Notes under the pieces: model-generated
Databases searched by the model: none
Seen by the model: the letters and a program-made list of their open reading frames with translations, nothing else
What the model was told of the DNA's origin: nothing
Made by a program: the position numbers and the translations under genes
NCBI GenBank assembly: GCA_031420415.1
Contig: JANOMT010000029.1
Location: 124,001 to 188,000 of the forward strand
Reading direction: 5' to 3'
From: JANYGA01 sp031420415
GTDB taxonomy: Bacteria; Vulcanimicrobiota; Vulcanimicrobiia; Vulcanimicrobiales; Vulcanimicrobiaceae
Length of the DNA stretch: 64,000 nucleotides
In this document: in pieces, positions 54,201-63,000 of the stretch
Position numbering within the stretch: position 1 is the first letter of the stretch
Layout of the letters: each line of letters begins with the position of its first letter

Positions 54201-54693
54201 GGAAATTGCGCGCCTGCCCTTCACGCGTCAGATCGGTGGCGAACATCTCTGCCTTGCCGATTATCTGAACGAGCCCGCAGACGGCGCGGCAAGTGATGTA
54301 ATCGCGCTACAAGTCGTGACCGTCGGTCGTTCGATCTCGCATCGCATCGACGAACTCCAAGCGGCCAACGACTACAGTGAGAGCTACTATCTCCACGGCT
54401 TCTCGGTGCAGTCCGCCGAAGCGCTCGCCGAACACACGCATCGCCGGGTGCGCGACGAACTCGGGCTCGATGCCGATCGTGGGAAACGCTACTCGTGGGG
54501 CTACGGGGCGTGTCCCAACCTCGAACAGCATGCGATCGTTTGGGACCTTCTCGACGCGGAACGTGCGATCGGAACCGAGCTGACCGAAGCGTTCCAAATC
54601 ATCCCGGAGCAATCGACGGCGGCGATCATCATGCACCATCCGCAAGCGTCGTACTTCAACGCGGCGGCCGTACGCGAACTCGTGGGCGCGTAG
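51202..54693 (+). CDS. metH: Cobalamin-dependent methionine synthase
   Basis: Transfers a methyl group from methyltetrahydrofolate via cobalamin to homocysteine. 1163 residues, close to the usual 1200, all four modules present. Homocysteine domain (1 to about 330): DGAMGTELMEMEL, GLNCSTGP and GGCCGTTPAHI hold the three zinc Cys. Pterin domain (about 345-605): LLVGERINSQGSRK. Cobalamin module (about 635-863): GDVHDIGKNLVNT with the lower-ligand His at 740. Activation domain (about 900-1163): RYSWGYGACPNLEQHAIVWDLL, for SAM-dependent reactivation. ATG 51202 is preferred; an open frame to 51070 adds an unlike leader. It is followed after 2 bases by cbiX. Confidence 0.96.
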   Translation: MDIASSPYLAALADRVLVFDGAMGTELMEMELTEDDFGGAKYLGCHEALVLTRPDVIRKVHDAYLAAGADVVETDSFTASRLKLDEYGLGAKTVEINFAAARIAREACDVFSTPEKPRFVAGSLGPTGMLISSSDPTLSKITFDELADLYQEQATHLVAGGVDLLLLETSQDLLEMKAAIAGITRAFTAGVKRVPIQAQATLDVTGRMLLGTDIRAVTATLDALAIDVIGLNCSTGPTHMRDAVRYLVDNSRCFVCVIPNAGLPLMGPKGETIYPERPSEMAIELGAFVHDFGVNAIGGCCGTTPAHIAAFVANVAGKRGRMPEPKPLQFAASSMTATALKQDGSPLLVGERINSQGSRKIKRLLLANDYDEITLVAREQVEGGAHVLDLCTALTERVDEDVQMATIVKRLAQSVETPLMIDSTEAKVIEAALKIYAGRAIINSVNLENGREKIDTILPMAVESGAAIVALTIDEVGMAKTADRKFEVAKRIYDIVCGEYGIPPGALIFDALTFTLATGDPEFFPSAVETIEGIRRIKSELPGVLTSLGVSNVSFGLKPAARAALNSVMLHHCVHAGLDMALVHAKEITPYGELDTRERDLCDDLVLNRRPDALQHLIEYFENASVPAGTTAAVVADDANEPVETRIHNSILRRRKDGIEMKIDEVLVGRGPVDVLNNVLLPAMKEVGDKFGAGELILPFVLQSAEVMKKAVAHLEQFLEKKEGSTKGKVVLATVFGDVHDIGKNLVNTILSNNGYTVYDLGKQVPMNTILEKAAEVDADAIGLSALLVSTSKQMPICVSEQDSRKLAFPIIIGGAAINRDFGRRIGFLDNGERYFEAGVFYAKDAFEGLDIMDRLTSEPGRRNEFTTQIRTDALRARDAVRNAVAPAGPSGATARTHLSVVGAPRAPFFGPRTIVDIAPRELWEHFDLKSLYRLSWGAANQKGADFERLKSEEFEPRLARYRAEAERSALLEPKIVYGYFPAAGLGDDIIIYDPLDVRREIARLPFTRQIGGEHLCLADYLNEPADGAASDVIALQVVTVGRSISHRIDELQAANDYSESYYLHGFSVQSAEALAEHTHRRVRDELGLDADRGKRYSWGYGACPNLEQHAIVWDLLDAERAIGTELTEAFQIIPEQSTAAIIMHHPQASYFNAAAVRELVGA

Positions 54694-54695
54694 GC

Positions 54696-55085
54696 GTGGT
54701 CGACACCAGAGAGGATACGCACGTCGTTCTCGTCGGTCACGGGTCGCGGTCAGCGGAGGCGAACACGTCGCTCGTGACGCTCGCGCACACGATGGCGCTC
54801 GACCTTGGGATGCCGGTGCATGCGGCCTATCTCGAAATGGCCGAACCTTCGATTCCGGTAACGATGCGGGCGGCCGTCGCAGCAGGCGCGCTGCGAATCG
54901 TCACGGTTCCCTACTTTCTGACGGCTGGAATGCACGTGCGCCGGGATATCGTCGAAATCGTCGATGCGGCGCGTGCGGAACTGGCCGTCACGATCGAGCT
55001 TTCCGACTTTCTCGGCAGTCATCCCGAGTTGCCGCGGCTGCTGACCGACATTGCGCGCGCGGCGTTGCCGGTGCGCAGCGCGTAA
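54696..55085 (+). CDS. cbiX: Short sirohydrochlorin cobaltochelatase-type protein (CbiX)
   Basis: Small class II chelatase, 129 residues, the length of CbiX-S. It has VVLVGHGSRSAEANTS at the start (metal His) and VTVPYFLTAGMHVRRDI (second His) near residue 75. It would insert cobalt (or iron, as SirB) into sirohydrochlorin. The start is GTG 54696, two bases after the metH stop, so it is probably in one transcript with the B12-using enzyme. An alternative is the siroheme branch. Confidence 0.87.
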   Translation: MVDTREDTHVVLVGHGSRSAEANTSLVTLAHTMALDLGMPVHAAYLEMAEPSIPVTMRAAVAAGALRIVTVPYFLTAGMHVRRDIVEIVDAARAELAVTIELSDFLGSHPELPRLLTDIARAALPVRSA

Positions 55086-55278
55086 TCCGTCGCCGGTCAG
55101 GCGAGAAATTTTTCAAACTCTACCTGTCCGATGATTCCTACGTGAATAGTGATCGCCTATCCGTGCAAACGGTTTTCGGAGGCATCTTGTATCGAGTTAC
55201 GCCGGCGTCCTGATGCGCGAGCCTTATGACGCTCCGGGCTGCGATGGTCGCTCCGACCGCGCGTGGCTTTGCAAAAAG

Positions 55279-56019
55279 TTAACGCGCCATCGCGATTTCG
55301 GCTTGCGGCGTCCGCGACTGCTTCCAACCGAGCACTTTTGCAACCATCGCCGCACGATTGCGCGACTCGGTCTTCGCGAGGAGGCACTTCACATATCCCT
55401 GAGCGGTGTATTCCGAAATCATCAAGGTGCGCGCGACGTCACTTGCGCTCGCGCCGCCGAGGACGAGGCCGAGCACTTCGGTTTGCCGCTTCGTAAGTTT
55501 AAAACGACTGGCCGCGCGGGTCATCACGCCATCGTCGCGATCGGCCTCCATAACGAGTGCGAAGAGCATCCCTTCGAGACCGACGAGCGGCGCCAAGCGC
55601 AGCGATTTTCCGCCGTTGCGAAGAGCGACGGTCGACGTGACGTCGGTTTGATTCGCTCGGCTCGCGAGTCCGCACACAATCGTTTCGTACTCCGCACGAA
55701 AATGCGTTTCATCTTCGCATAGCTGCGTGCGGATTTCGTTTCCTTCAGTCCCTTTCCAATGGCTGAACTTTATGTGCGCTTGCGCGTCGACGATTACGAG
55801 CGCGAGATAAGTGCTCGGGCCTTCGCTCGAAGTCTCGACCGGTGCAAACGAAGTTCGTTCGAGGATCTGGGAAGCTAACACGATTTTTACTCTTTCGCCT
55901 GGGACAAACGCGAGGACGATCCTGTCCGTGGAAACGCTAGAATAATACCCGCCGATACCGATGGCTCTGCTTCTGGCACCCTGAGCGTATGCGAGACGCA
56001 GTGGACCAGCAAGGGACAT
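55279..56019 (-). CDS. LuxR-family transcriptional regulator
   Basis: 246 residues. The C-terminal helix-turn-helix is clear (residues about 170-230): KLTKRQTEVLGLVLGGASAS, DVARTLMISEYTAQGYVKC and LLAKTESRNRAAMVAKVL. The N-terminal 160 residues show no receiver, PAS or AHL-binding motif that I recognise, with the pattern IVCGLASRANQ and SLRLAPLVGLEGMLFALVM suggesting a small-molecule or unknown sensor domain. ATG 56019 has AGG five bases upstream; a TTG at 56046 is weaker. It sits beside the phosphopantetheinyl transferase and the hybrid synthase and is likely the pathway regulator. Confidence 0.82.
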   Translation of the reverse strand: MSLAGPLRLAYAQGARSRAIGIGGYYSSVSTDRIVLAFVPGERVKIVLASQILERTSFAPVETSSEGPSTYLALVIVDAQAHIKFSHWKGTEGNEIRTQLCEDETHFRAEYETIVCGLASRANQTDVTSTVALRNGGKSLRLAPLVGLEGMLFALVMEADRDDGVMTRAASRFKLTKRQTEVLGLVLGGASASDVARTLMISEYTAQGYVKCLLAKTESRNRAAMVAKVLGWKQSRTPQAEIAMAR

Positions 56020-56065
56020 TAGACCTAACGGATTACATCCGAACAAAATCTATACATTCATCTGA

Positions 56066-56080
56066 GCGCGCACGGCGCGC
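56066..56080. promoter_or_regulatory. GC hairpin between PPTase and LuxR genes
   Basis: GCGCGC ACG GCGCGC, perfect 6-base arms. It lies in the 114-base gap after the PPTase stop and before the LuxR start. No T-run follows on the minus strand, so it may be an operator or a stability hairpin. Confidence 0.25.
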
Positions 56081-56133
56081 GATGAAAACGCAACGTGTTT
56101 ACGGCGCTATAAAATCGTACGTTATCGCGGCGT

Positions 56134-56841
56134 TTACCCAGCGTTCGGCGGAATGACGACAGTGGTCGCAACGAAGCCACGGGCCACGATGAAACGGCCA
56201 ACGTACTTTGCCCGTGCAACGCTCGCGGAACGAGGTTGGATGTGGAAGGTGCTATCTACGGTACCTGCCGCACCGGGCGATACGTCGATTTCCACATCGG
56301 TAAAGTCGAGCCACGTGGGCGAAGAAGCGAAGTGGCACTTGTAAAACGCCTCTTTCGCGCTGAAAACGATCGTCGCGCTGATAGCACGTCGCGCGAAGGG
56401 AAGCGCGCGGAGTCGTTCTTGTTCGCACGACGTGAAGAGCACGTCCCAGAGCTCCTCTTGGATCCGTCCGGTTCGCTCGACGTCGAAACCGATCGAGCCC
56501 GCTTCAGTCGCGCGTGCGACGAGTGCCGCGCAGTAATCGTGCGTGTGACTGATGCTGCCGACGAAGCCGTCGGGCCAGCGCGGACGACGATCATCATTAA
56601 TTTGTAAAGGAAAGTTGACGATTCCGAATTCGGCGAGAGCAAACTTCGAACTCAAGCGCCCTGCCGCAAACTCACTACGGCGTTTCTCCCCGAAGGTCGT
56701 CATTTCGTCACGTTCTTCCGGATAAAGTTCGCTCGCATCCGCCAGGCCTGCGAATTCGACTGCGATGAAGCCCGGCGGGCAAACGTTCGCGAGAACGAGC
56801 GACCGTCGTGGGAAATGCACGGAAGCGGAAGATGCGGACAT
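56134..56841 (-). CDS. 4'-phosphopantetheinyl transferase (EntD/Sfp type)
   Basis: Transfers phosphopantetheine from CoA onto carrier domains of PKS and NRPS enzymes. 235 residues, EntD-like length. The signature segments are present: RRSEFAAGRLSSKFAL near residue 53, GSISHTHDYCAALV near 94, SIGFDVERTGRI near 116 and TIVFSAKEAFYKCHF near 160 (WxxKEA-type region). It is divergent from the hybrid synthase gene, whose ACP (and any following PCP) is the obvious substrate. It is transcribed toward the LuxR gene. Confidence 0.92.
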   Translation of the reverse strand: MSASSASVHFPRRSLVLANVCPPGFIAVEFAGLADASELYPEERDEMTTFGEKRRSEFAAGRLSSKFALAEFGIVNFPLQINDDRRPRWPDGFVGSISHTHDYCAALVARATEAGSIGFDVERTGRIQEELWDVLFTSCEQERLRALPFARRAISATIVFSAKEAFYKCHFASSPTWLDFTDVEIDVSPGAAGTVDSTFHIQPRSASVARAKYVGRFIVARGFVATTVVIPPNAG

Positions 56842-56954
56842 GGGTGCTAGCGCCTCGAGCCGAGATGTGATATTTGTAAAGATCGCCGGACGTTTGGGCG
56901 CTAATGCGTCGGCTTCGCGGGATCAGATTCGGGAAGTCGGGACAACCCCCATTT

Positions 56955-56964
56955 CTAGGCCTAG
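56955..56964. promoter_or_regulatory. CTAGGCCTAG palindrome upstream of the hybrid synthase
   Basis: A perfect 10-base palindrome in the 198-base divergent region between the PPTase and synthase genes, with another palindrome, CCATATGG, at 56987-56994. LuxR-type regulators bind such dyads, but the size is small and the match could be chance. If the synthase starts at 56971, the second palindrome lies within the gene. Confidence 0.3.
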
Positions 56965-57039
56965 GCGAGAATGCCAGACTTCCATACCATATGGAGATAT
57001 GAACGGTTCGCTCGGGCGCTCGGCGACGTGCGGGGCGCG

Positions 57040-60000
57040 ATGACGTTCTTGCCGTCGTCTTCGCATCGTGACGGTATCGCCATTGTTGGGATGGCGGGCC
57101 GTTTTCCTGGCGCGCCCGACGTCGCGACATTCTGGCGGAATCTTTGCGCCGGCGTCGAGAGCATCGTCGCCCTCGACCCGGCTTCGCTCGAGGACGACGC
57201 CGCGCTCCGCCAAGATCCAACGTACGTTGCCGCGCGCGCGGTCCTCGATGATGTCGATCGATTCGATGCCGCCTTTTTTAGCATGCACGCACGCGAAGCG
57301 GAGCTGACGGATCCGCAGCATCGCGTACTCCTCGAGACGTGCTGGGCTGCCCTCGAGGATGCCGGGTGCGATCCGCGCGCGTCGGCCAAGCGCATCGGGA
57401 TCTACGCCGGCTGTAGCGTGTCGACGTACTTTGTCCGCCACGTTTTGCAGGATCGCGAACTCGTCGAATCGTTCGCGCAGGAATATCAGGTTGGCCGGTT
57501 TCCCGAACTCCTCGGGAGCGGCGCCGATTTTCTTGCGACGCGGATCGCGTATAAACTCGATCTGCGCGGCCCCGCGATGACCGTGCAATCCGCATGCTCG
57601 ACGTCGCTCCTTGCCGTCGCACAAGCCTGCGAAGCGCTCTGGGCCGAGCATGCGGATCTGATGCTCGCGGGAGCCGTGTCGATCACGTTTCCGCAGCATC
57701 GCGGCTATCGTTACCAAGATGGCGGGATGGTCTCGAGGGATGGCCACTGCCGCACGTTCGATGCCGATGCAAGCGGAACGGTGTTCGGTGCCGGTGCCGG
57801 CGCCGTCGTGCTCAAACGGCTTGCCGACGCGCGCGCCGACGGCGACACGATCTACGCCGTCGTCCGCGGCGTCGGGATGAATAACGATGGGTCGTCCAAG
57901 GTAGGGTATACGGCGCCGAGCGTTACGGGGCAAGCCGATGCCGTCGCCGCTGCCCTGCGGATGGCGAATTTCGCACCGGAAACCATCGATTACGTCGAAT
58001 GTCACGGGACGGCTACGCCGCTTGGCGATCCGATTGAAGTAGCGGCGCTCGCCAAGGCGTTCGCGGGCGTCGCCGCGACGGGAAAGCGCGTCACGCTCGG
58101 ATCGGTAAAACCCAACGTCGGACATCTCGACGTCGCGGCCGGAATGGCCGGTCTCGTAAAGACGGCGCTTGCCCTTCGCGACGGCAAGATCCCCGGAACG
58201 TTGAATTATCGTTCGCCCAATCCGCGGATCGATTTTGCGAGCACGCCTTTCGACGTGACGGCAACGCTCGGGTCGTGGCCGACGACCGCCGAGACACGAC
58301 GTGCGGGCATCAGCGCGTTTGGCGTCGGCGGCACGAACGTTCACCTCGTTCTCGAATCGGAACCGCAGCCGCGAAGCATGACGAATGCCGCACGACCTGA
58401 ACTGCTCGTGCTCTCGGCCCGCACGGCGGCGGCGCTGGGCTCAGCGCGCGCTCGGCTCGCCGTGCATCTGCGCGCGGAACCCGACCTTGCGCTTTCCGAT
58501 GTCGCGCGCACGCTTGCGACGGGTCGTCGGGCCTTCGCTCGTCGCTCGTCGCTCGTTGCCATCTCGACTGCAGACGCGGCCGCCCAACTTGAGGCTCTTG
58601 TTGCGATGCCGCCCGGGACGGATACGATTGCCGCTTCGGAGCCCGAGATCGCCTGGCTTTTCCCGGGCCAGGGTTCGCAAACCATCGGTATGGGGTCCGA
58701 GCTCTATGCAACGCAGCCGGTCTTCCGCGCGGCGCTCGATCGTTGCGCCGATGCGCTCGCACCGGCACTCGGCGTGGATCTCCGGACGCTCCTCGATCCA
58801 AGCCTTTCGGACGAGACGGCCCGCGCGGCGCTGACTGCGACGTCGGTCGCGCAACCCGCGATCTTTTCGGTCTCGTATGCCCTCGCGCAACTCATGCTCT
58901 TCTGGGGTATCGCGCCTGCCGCGATGGCCGGGCACAGCGTCGGTGAATTCGTCGCGGCGACGCTCGCCGGCGTCTTCTCACTCGAGGACGCGCTCGCACT
59001 CGTCGCCGAACGCGGCCGCCTGATGCAGACCATGGTTCCGGGAGCGATGCTCGCCGTGCGTCTCGCCGAGGCGGATCTCCGCCCGTTCCTGGATTCCGAT
59101 CTCGATATCGCGGCGGTAAATTCGCCCCGGCAGACCGTCGCGTCGGGAAGTTTCGATGCGATCGCGCGTCTCGAAGCAACGCTCGTCGGGCGTAACGTCC
59201 TTTGCAAGCGTGTCGCGACGTCGCACGCGTTTCACTCCGCGCTCATGGATCCGATCCGCGAACCGCTCGCTCGTTTCATCGAAACGTTGCCGCTCTCGCA
59301 GCCGACGATCCCGTTCGTTTCGACCGTGACGGGCGGCTGGATCGATGCCGACGACGCGACGTCGCCGCAATACTGGTCCGACCACGCACGCGAGACGGTC
59401 CGGTTTTCCGATGCTCTCCAAACGCTCGCGGACGCGGGCATGACGGCCTATCTCGAAGTCGGCGCGGGAACGGCGCTCGCGTCGAATGCGCGCCAGACAT
59501 TCGGCCGCGATACGACGCACACGATCGTCTCTTCACTTTCGGGCGACGATCGAGGCGAGCTCGCATCGGTGTCCACAGCCCTCGGACGCCTCTGGGTAGC
59601 GGGCGCGCAGCCCGACCTTGCTACGCTCTGGAGCGAGCGCGACGGGAGACGCATCTCCCTCCCTACCTATGCTTTTGAGCGTGGGCGTTACTGGATTGAC
59701 CCGCCTTCGGGCGACGCGAAACCGGAGATTAAAAACGTGCCCGTCATTTCCGTCGATGCAACACAAAGCCGCGTGTCCGTCGTCTCGCGCGATCTTGCCG
59801 CGCTCTTAGAAGAACTCTCGGGTGAGCGTGTCGATGAGGCTGCGTTTGGCGCGAGCTTTCTCGAGCTCGGGTTCGATTCGCTCTTCCTCGGGCGGTTCGT
59901 CCAAGCGGTGGCGACGCGCTTCGGCGTCGCCGTGACCTTCCGCCAACTCCTTGGCGATCTGCCCTCGCTCTCCGCACTCGCGGGTCATGTCGTCACCGTG

Positions 60001-63000
60001 ATGCCCGCCCCCGCGGCGATCGTTGCCGCGATCGCGCCCCTCGCAGTCGCAGTCGCAGTGCCCGGTGCCGTCGCTGCTCCGTCGTCGGCGATCGAGGCGA
60101 TCGTTCGCGACCAGCTAGCGACGATGCAGCAACTGATGCGCGACCAACTGCTCTTCCTTTCGGGCTCTATCTCCATCGCGGCAAACGCGGGCGCCGAGGT
60201 TGCGGCTGGAACGCGCGTTATCGCAGCGCCGCAGGCAACGGTCGCTCCGAGCGTGTCGGCGGCGATCGATACGAATGCCTCACGCTTCGAAGTCTTTCGC
60301 GTCGCCCCGTCCGCATCGACCGATCTTACGGCCGCGCAGCGGTCGCACGTCGAGGCGCTCATCGCCCGGGTTACGACGAAAACGGCTAAATCGAAAGCCT
60401 ACACACAGCGCTATCGTGCCGTACTGGCCGACCCGCGCGTTGCCGCCGGCTTCCGCTCGGAATGGAAGGAGATGGTCTACCCGATCGTGTGTGAGCGGGC
60501 CGCGGGTTCACGCCTGTGGGATCTCGACGGTAACGAATATATCGATATCCTCAACGGATTTGGCCAGACGGCCTTCGGCCACGCGCCAGATTTTGTGACC
60601 GAAGCGGTGAGGTCGCGGCTCGACCGTGGCTTTGCGATCGGTCCGCAAGCCGACGTCGCGGGCGAGGTTGCCGAACGCTTCTGCGCGATGACGGGGAACG
60701 AACGCGTCACTTTTTGCAATACGGGATCCGAGGCCGTCATGGCCGCGATGCGGATCGCGCGCACCGTCACGGGGCGCGACCGGATCGTCCTTTTCGGCGG
60801 CGCGTATCACGGACAATTCGACGAAGTCCTCGTCAAGGGCGCGCAGACTTCGACGCGGTCGATCCCGATCGCGCCTGGCATCCCGGCGGGATCCGTCGGA
60901 AATATTACGGTCCTTAAGTATGCGACCCCCGAGAGTCTCGCATGGGTACGCGAGCATGCGAGCGAACTTGCTGCGGTCATCGTCGAGCCCGTGCAGAGTC
61001 GTCACCCGGCGCTTCAGCCCAAGGAATTTCTCGCCGAAATCCGCGCGATCACGGCGGCTTCAGGGACAGCACTCGTGTTCGATGAGGTCGTCACGGGTTT
61101 TCGGATGCATCCGGGGGGTATGCAGGCCGTCTTTGGAATTCGCGCGGATCTCGCGACGTACGGCAAAGTCGTCGGTGGCGGAATGCCGATCGGAATCCTG
61201 GCCGGTACGGCGCGTTTCATGGACGCACTCGACGGCGGGATGTGGCAGTACGGCGACGACTCGCAGCCCGAGGTTCCGCCGACGTTTTTCGCGGGCACGT
61301 TCGTCCGACATCCGCTCGTTATGGAAGCGGTTCTTGCAGTGCTACGCCATCTTGAAGCGCATGGGCCGGAACTGCAAGCCGCGCTCACCGAGCGCACCAC
61401 GGGAATGGTCGCGCGGCTTAACGCCGACCTCGAACGCCGTGGTCTTACGAGCCGCATCGAAACGTTCGGGAGCTTATTTTTCTTCAATTTTACGCCCGAA
61501 GAGCGGCTCGCCGGCCTGCTCCACTACGAGATGCGCGATCGCGGCGTATACGTGCAGGAAGGCTTCCCGTGCTTTTTGACGACCGCGCACACCGAAGACG
61601 ATATCGCTACGATCGTGGCGTCATTCATCGATAGTCTAGACGCCCTGCAAAGCGCAGGAATCTTCACGCCGCTGGGGATTTTCCCGTCCGTTAACGCTTT
61701 CGTAGACGCTCCGCTCGACGTCGCATTGACACCCGAACAAACGGAGGTATGGCTCGCCGCGCAGATGGGAGACGACGTTTCCTGTGCGTTTAACGAATCG
61801 GTTACGGTGCGACTTTCGGGAGTTTTAAACGAGCTCGCGTTGGAACGCGCTTGGGACCAGATCATCGCGCGACACGAAGCCCTTCGGGCGACCTTTGCGC
61901 CGACCGGTGAGACGATGCGAATCGTTCGGCCGGGCGCGACTCTTTTCGAAACGCTCGACTTCTCCGCACTCGCGCCGGCTCAGGCGCGGGTCGAGGTGCA
62001 ACGCACGATTGCTTCCGAGGCAACTACGCCTTTCGACGTCATCGCGGGCCCGCTCGTTCGTGCGACGCTCGTGAGAATCGCCCCTGACGAACATGCTTTC
62101 GTCTTTACGGCGCATCACCTGATTTGTGATGGCTGGTCGATCAATACGATCTTGAACGAACTCGCAACGCTCTATACCGGCATCGCGAGCGGTGACACGC
62201 CGAAGCTCGGCGCACCCCTTCGTTTTTCGAGCTTCGCAGCGGGCCAAGCACGTCGGTCGATCGTGGAACGCGAGGCGACGGAAGCTTATTGGCTCGAGCA
62301 ATTCGCCGAGACGCCGAAACCGCTCGATCTACGTCTCGACCGCCCCCGGCCCATGCGCAAGACTTACAATGGCGACGTCGTCACGTCGCTCATCGATGCG
62401 CAATCGTATATGGCGATTAAAAAGGCCGGCGCCCGCAATGGGTGCACTCTTTTCGTCACCCTACTCGCCTCTTATCAGCTGCTGCTCGGGCGATTGGGTA
62501 ACACGAACGACGTCGTCGTTTGCGTTCCGGCGGCGGGTCAGTCGCTTCTCGATGGCGGGAACTTGGTCGGGCACTGCGTGAATTTTCTACCGGTGCGCAT
62601 CCGTTGGGACGACCGGGCTCCGGTGACCGCGTTGATGTCGACCGCACGCAGCCGGGTGCTCGAAGCCTTTGAGCACCAACACTACACGCTCGGCTCGCTC
62701 GTGACGAAGAAGAAGTTTGCGCGGGATGCAAACCGGCTTCCGCTCTCGGAAGTCCAGTTCAATCTCGAACGCCTTGCGGACGATCTCGCTTTTGGCGACG
62801 CGATCGGTCGAGTCGATCCAAATGCAAAGGCCTTTGTAAATTTCGACCTGTTCCTCAACGTCATCGAATCCGAATCGGGCCTGCGGCTCGATTGTGAGTA
62901 CAACACGAACTTGTTTAACAGGGAGACGATCGAGGGATATCTGCGCTCATACCGATTACTGCTCGACCAGATAATGTCGGACGGTAGTGTAGCCGCGGGA

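Noticed and set aside
56923..58344. Long open frame of 473 codons on the minus strand opposite the ketosynthase
   Set aside because: It is Arg-rich, has no family motif, and lies opposite a KS domain with all catalytic residues; a shadow caused by high GC.
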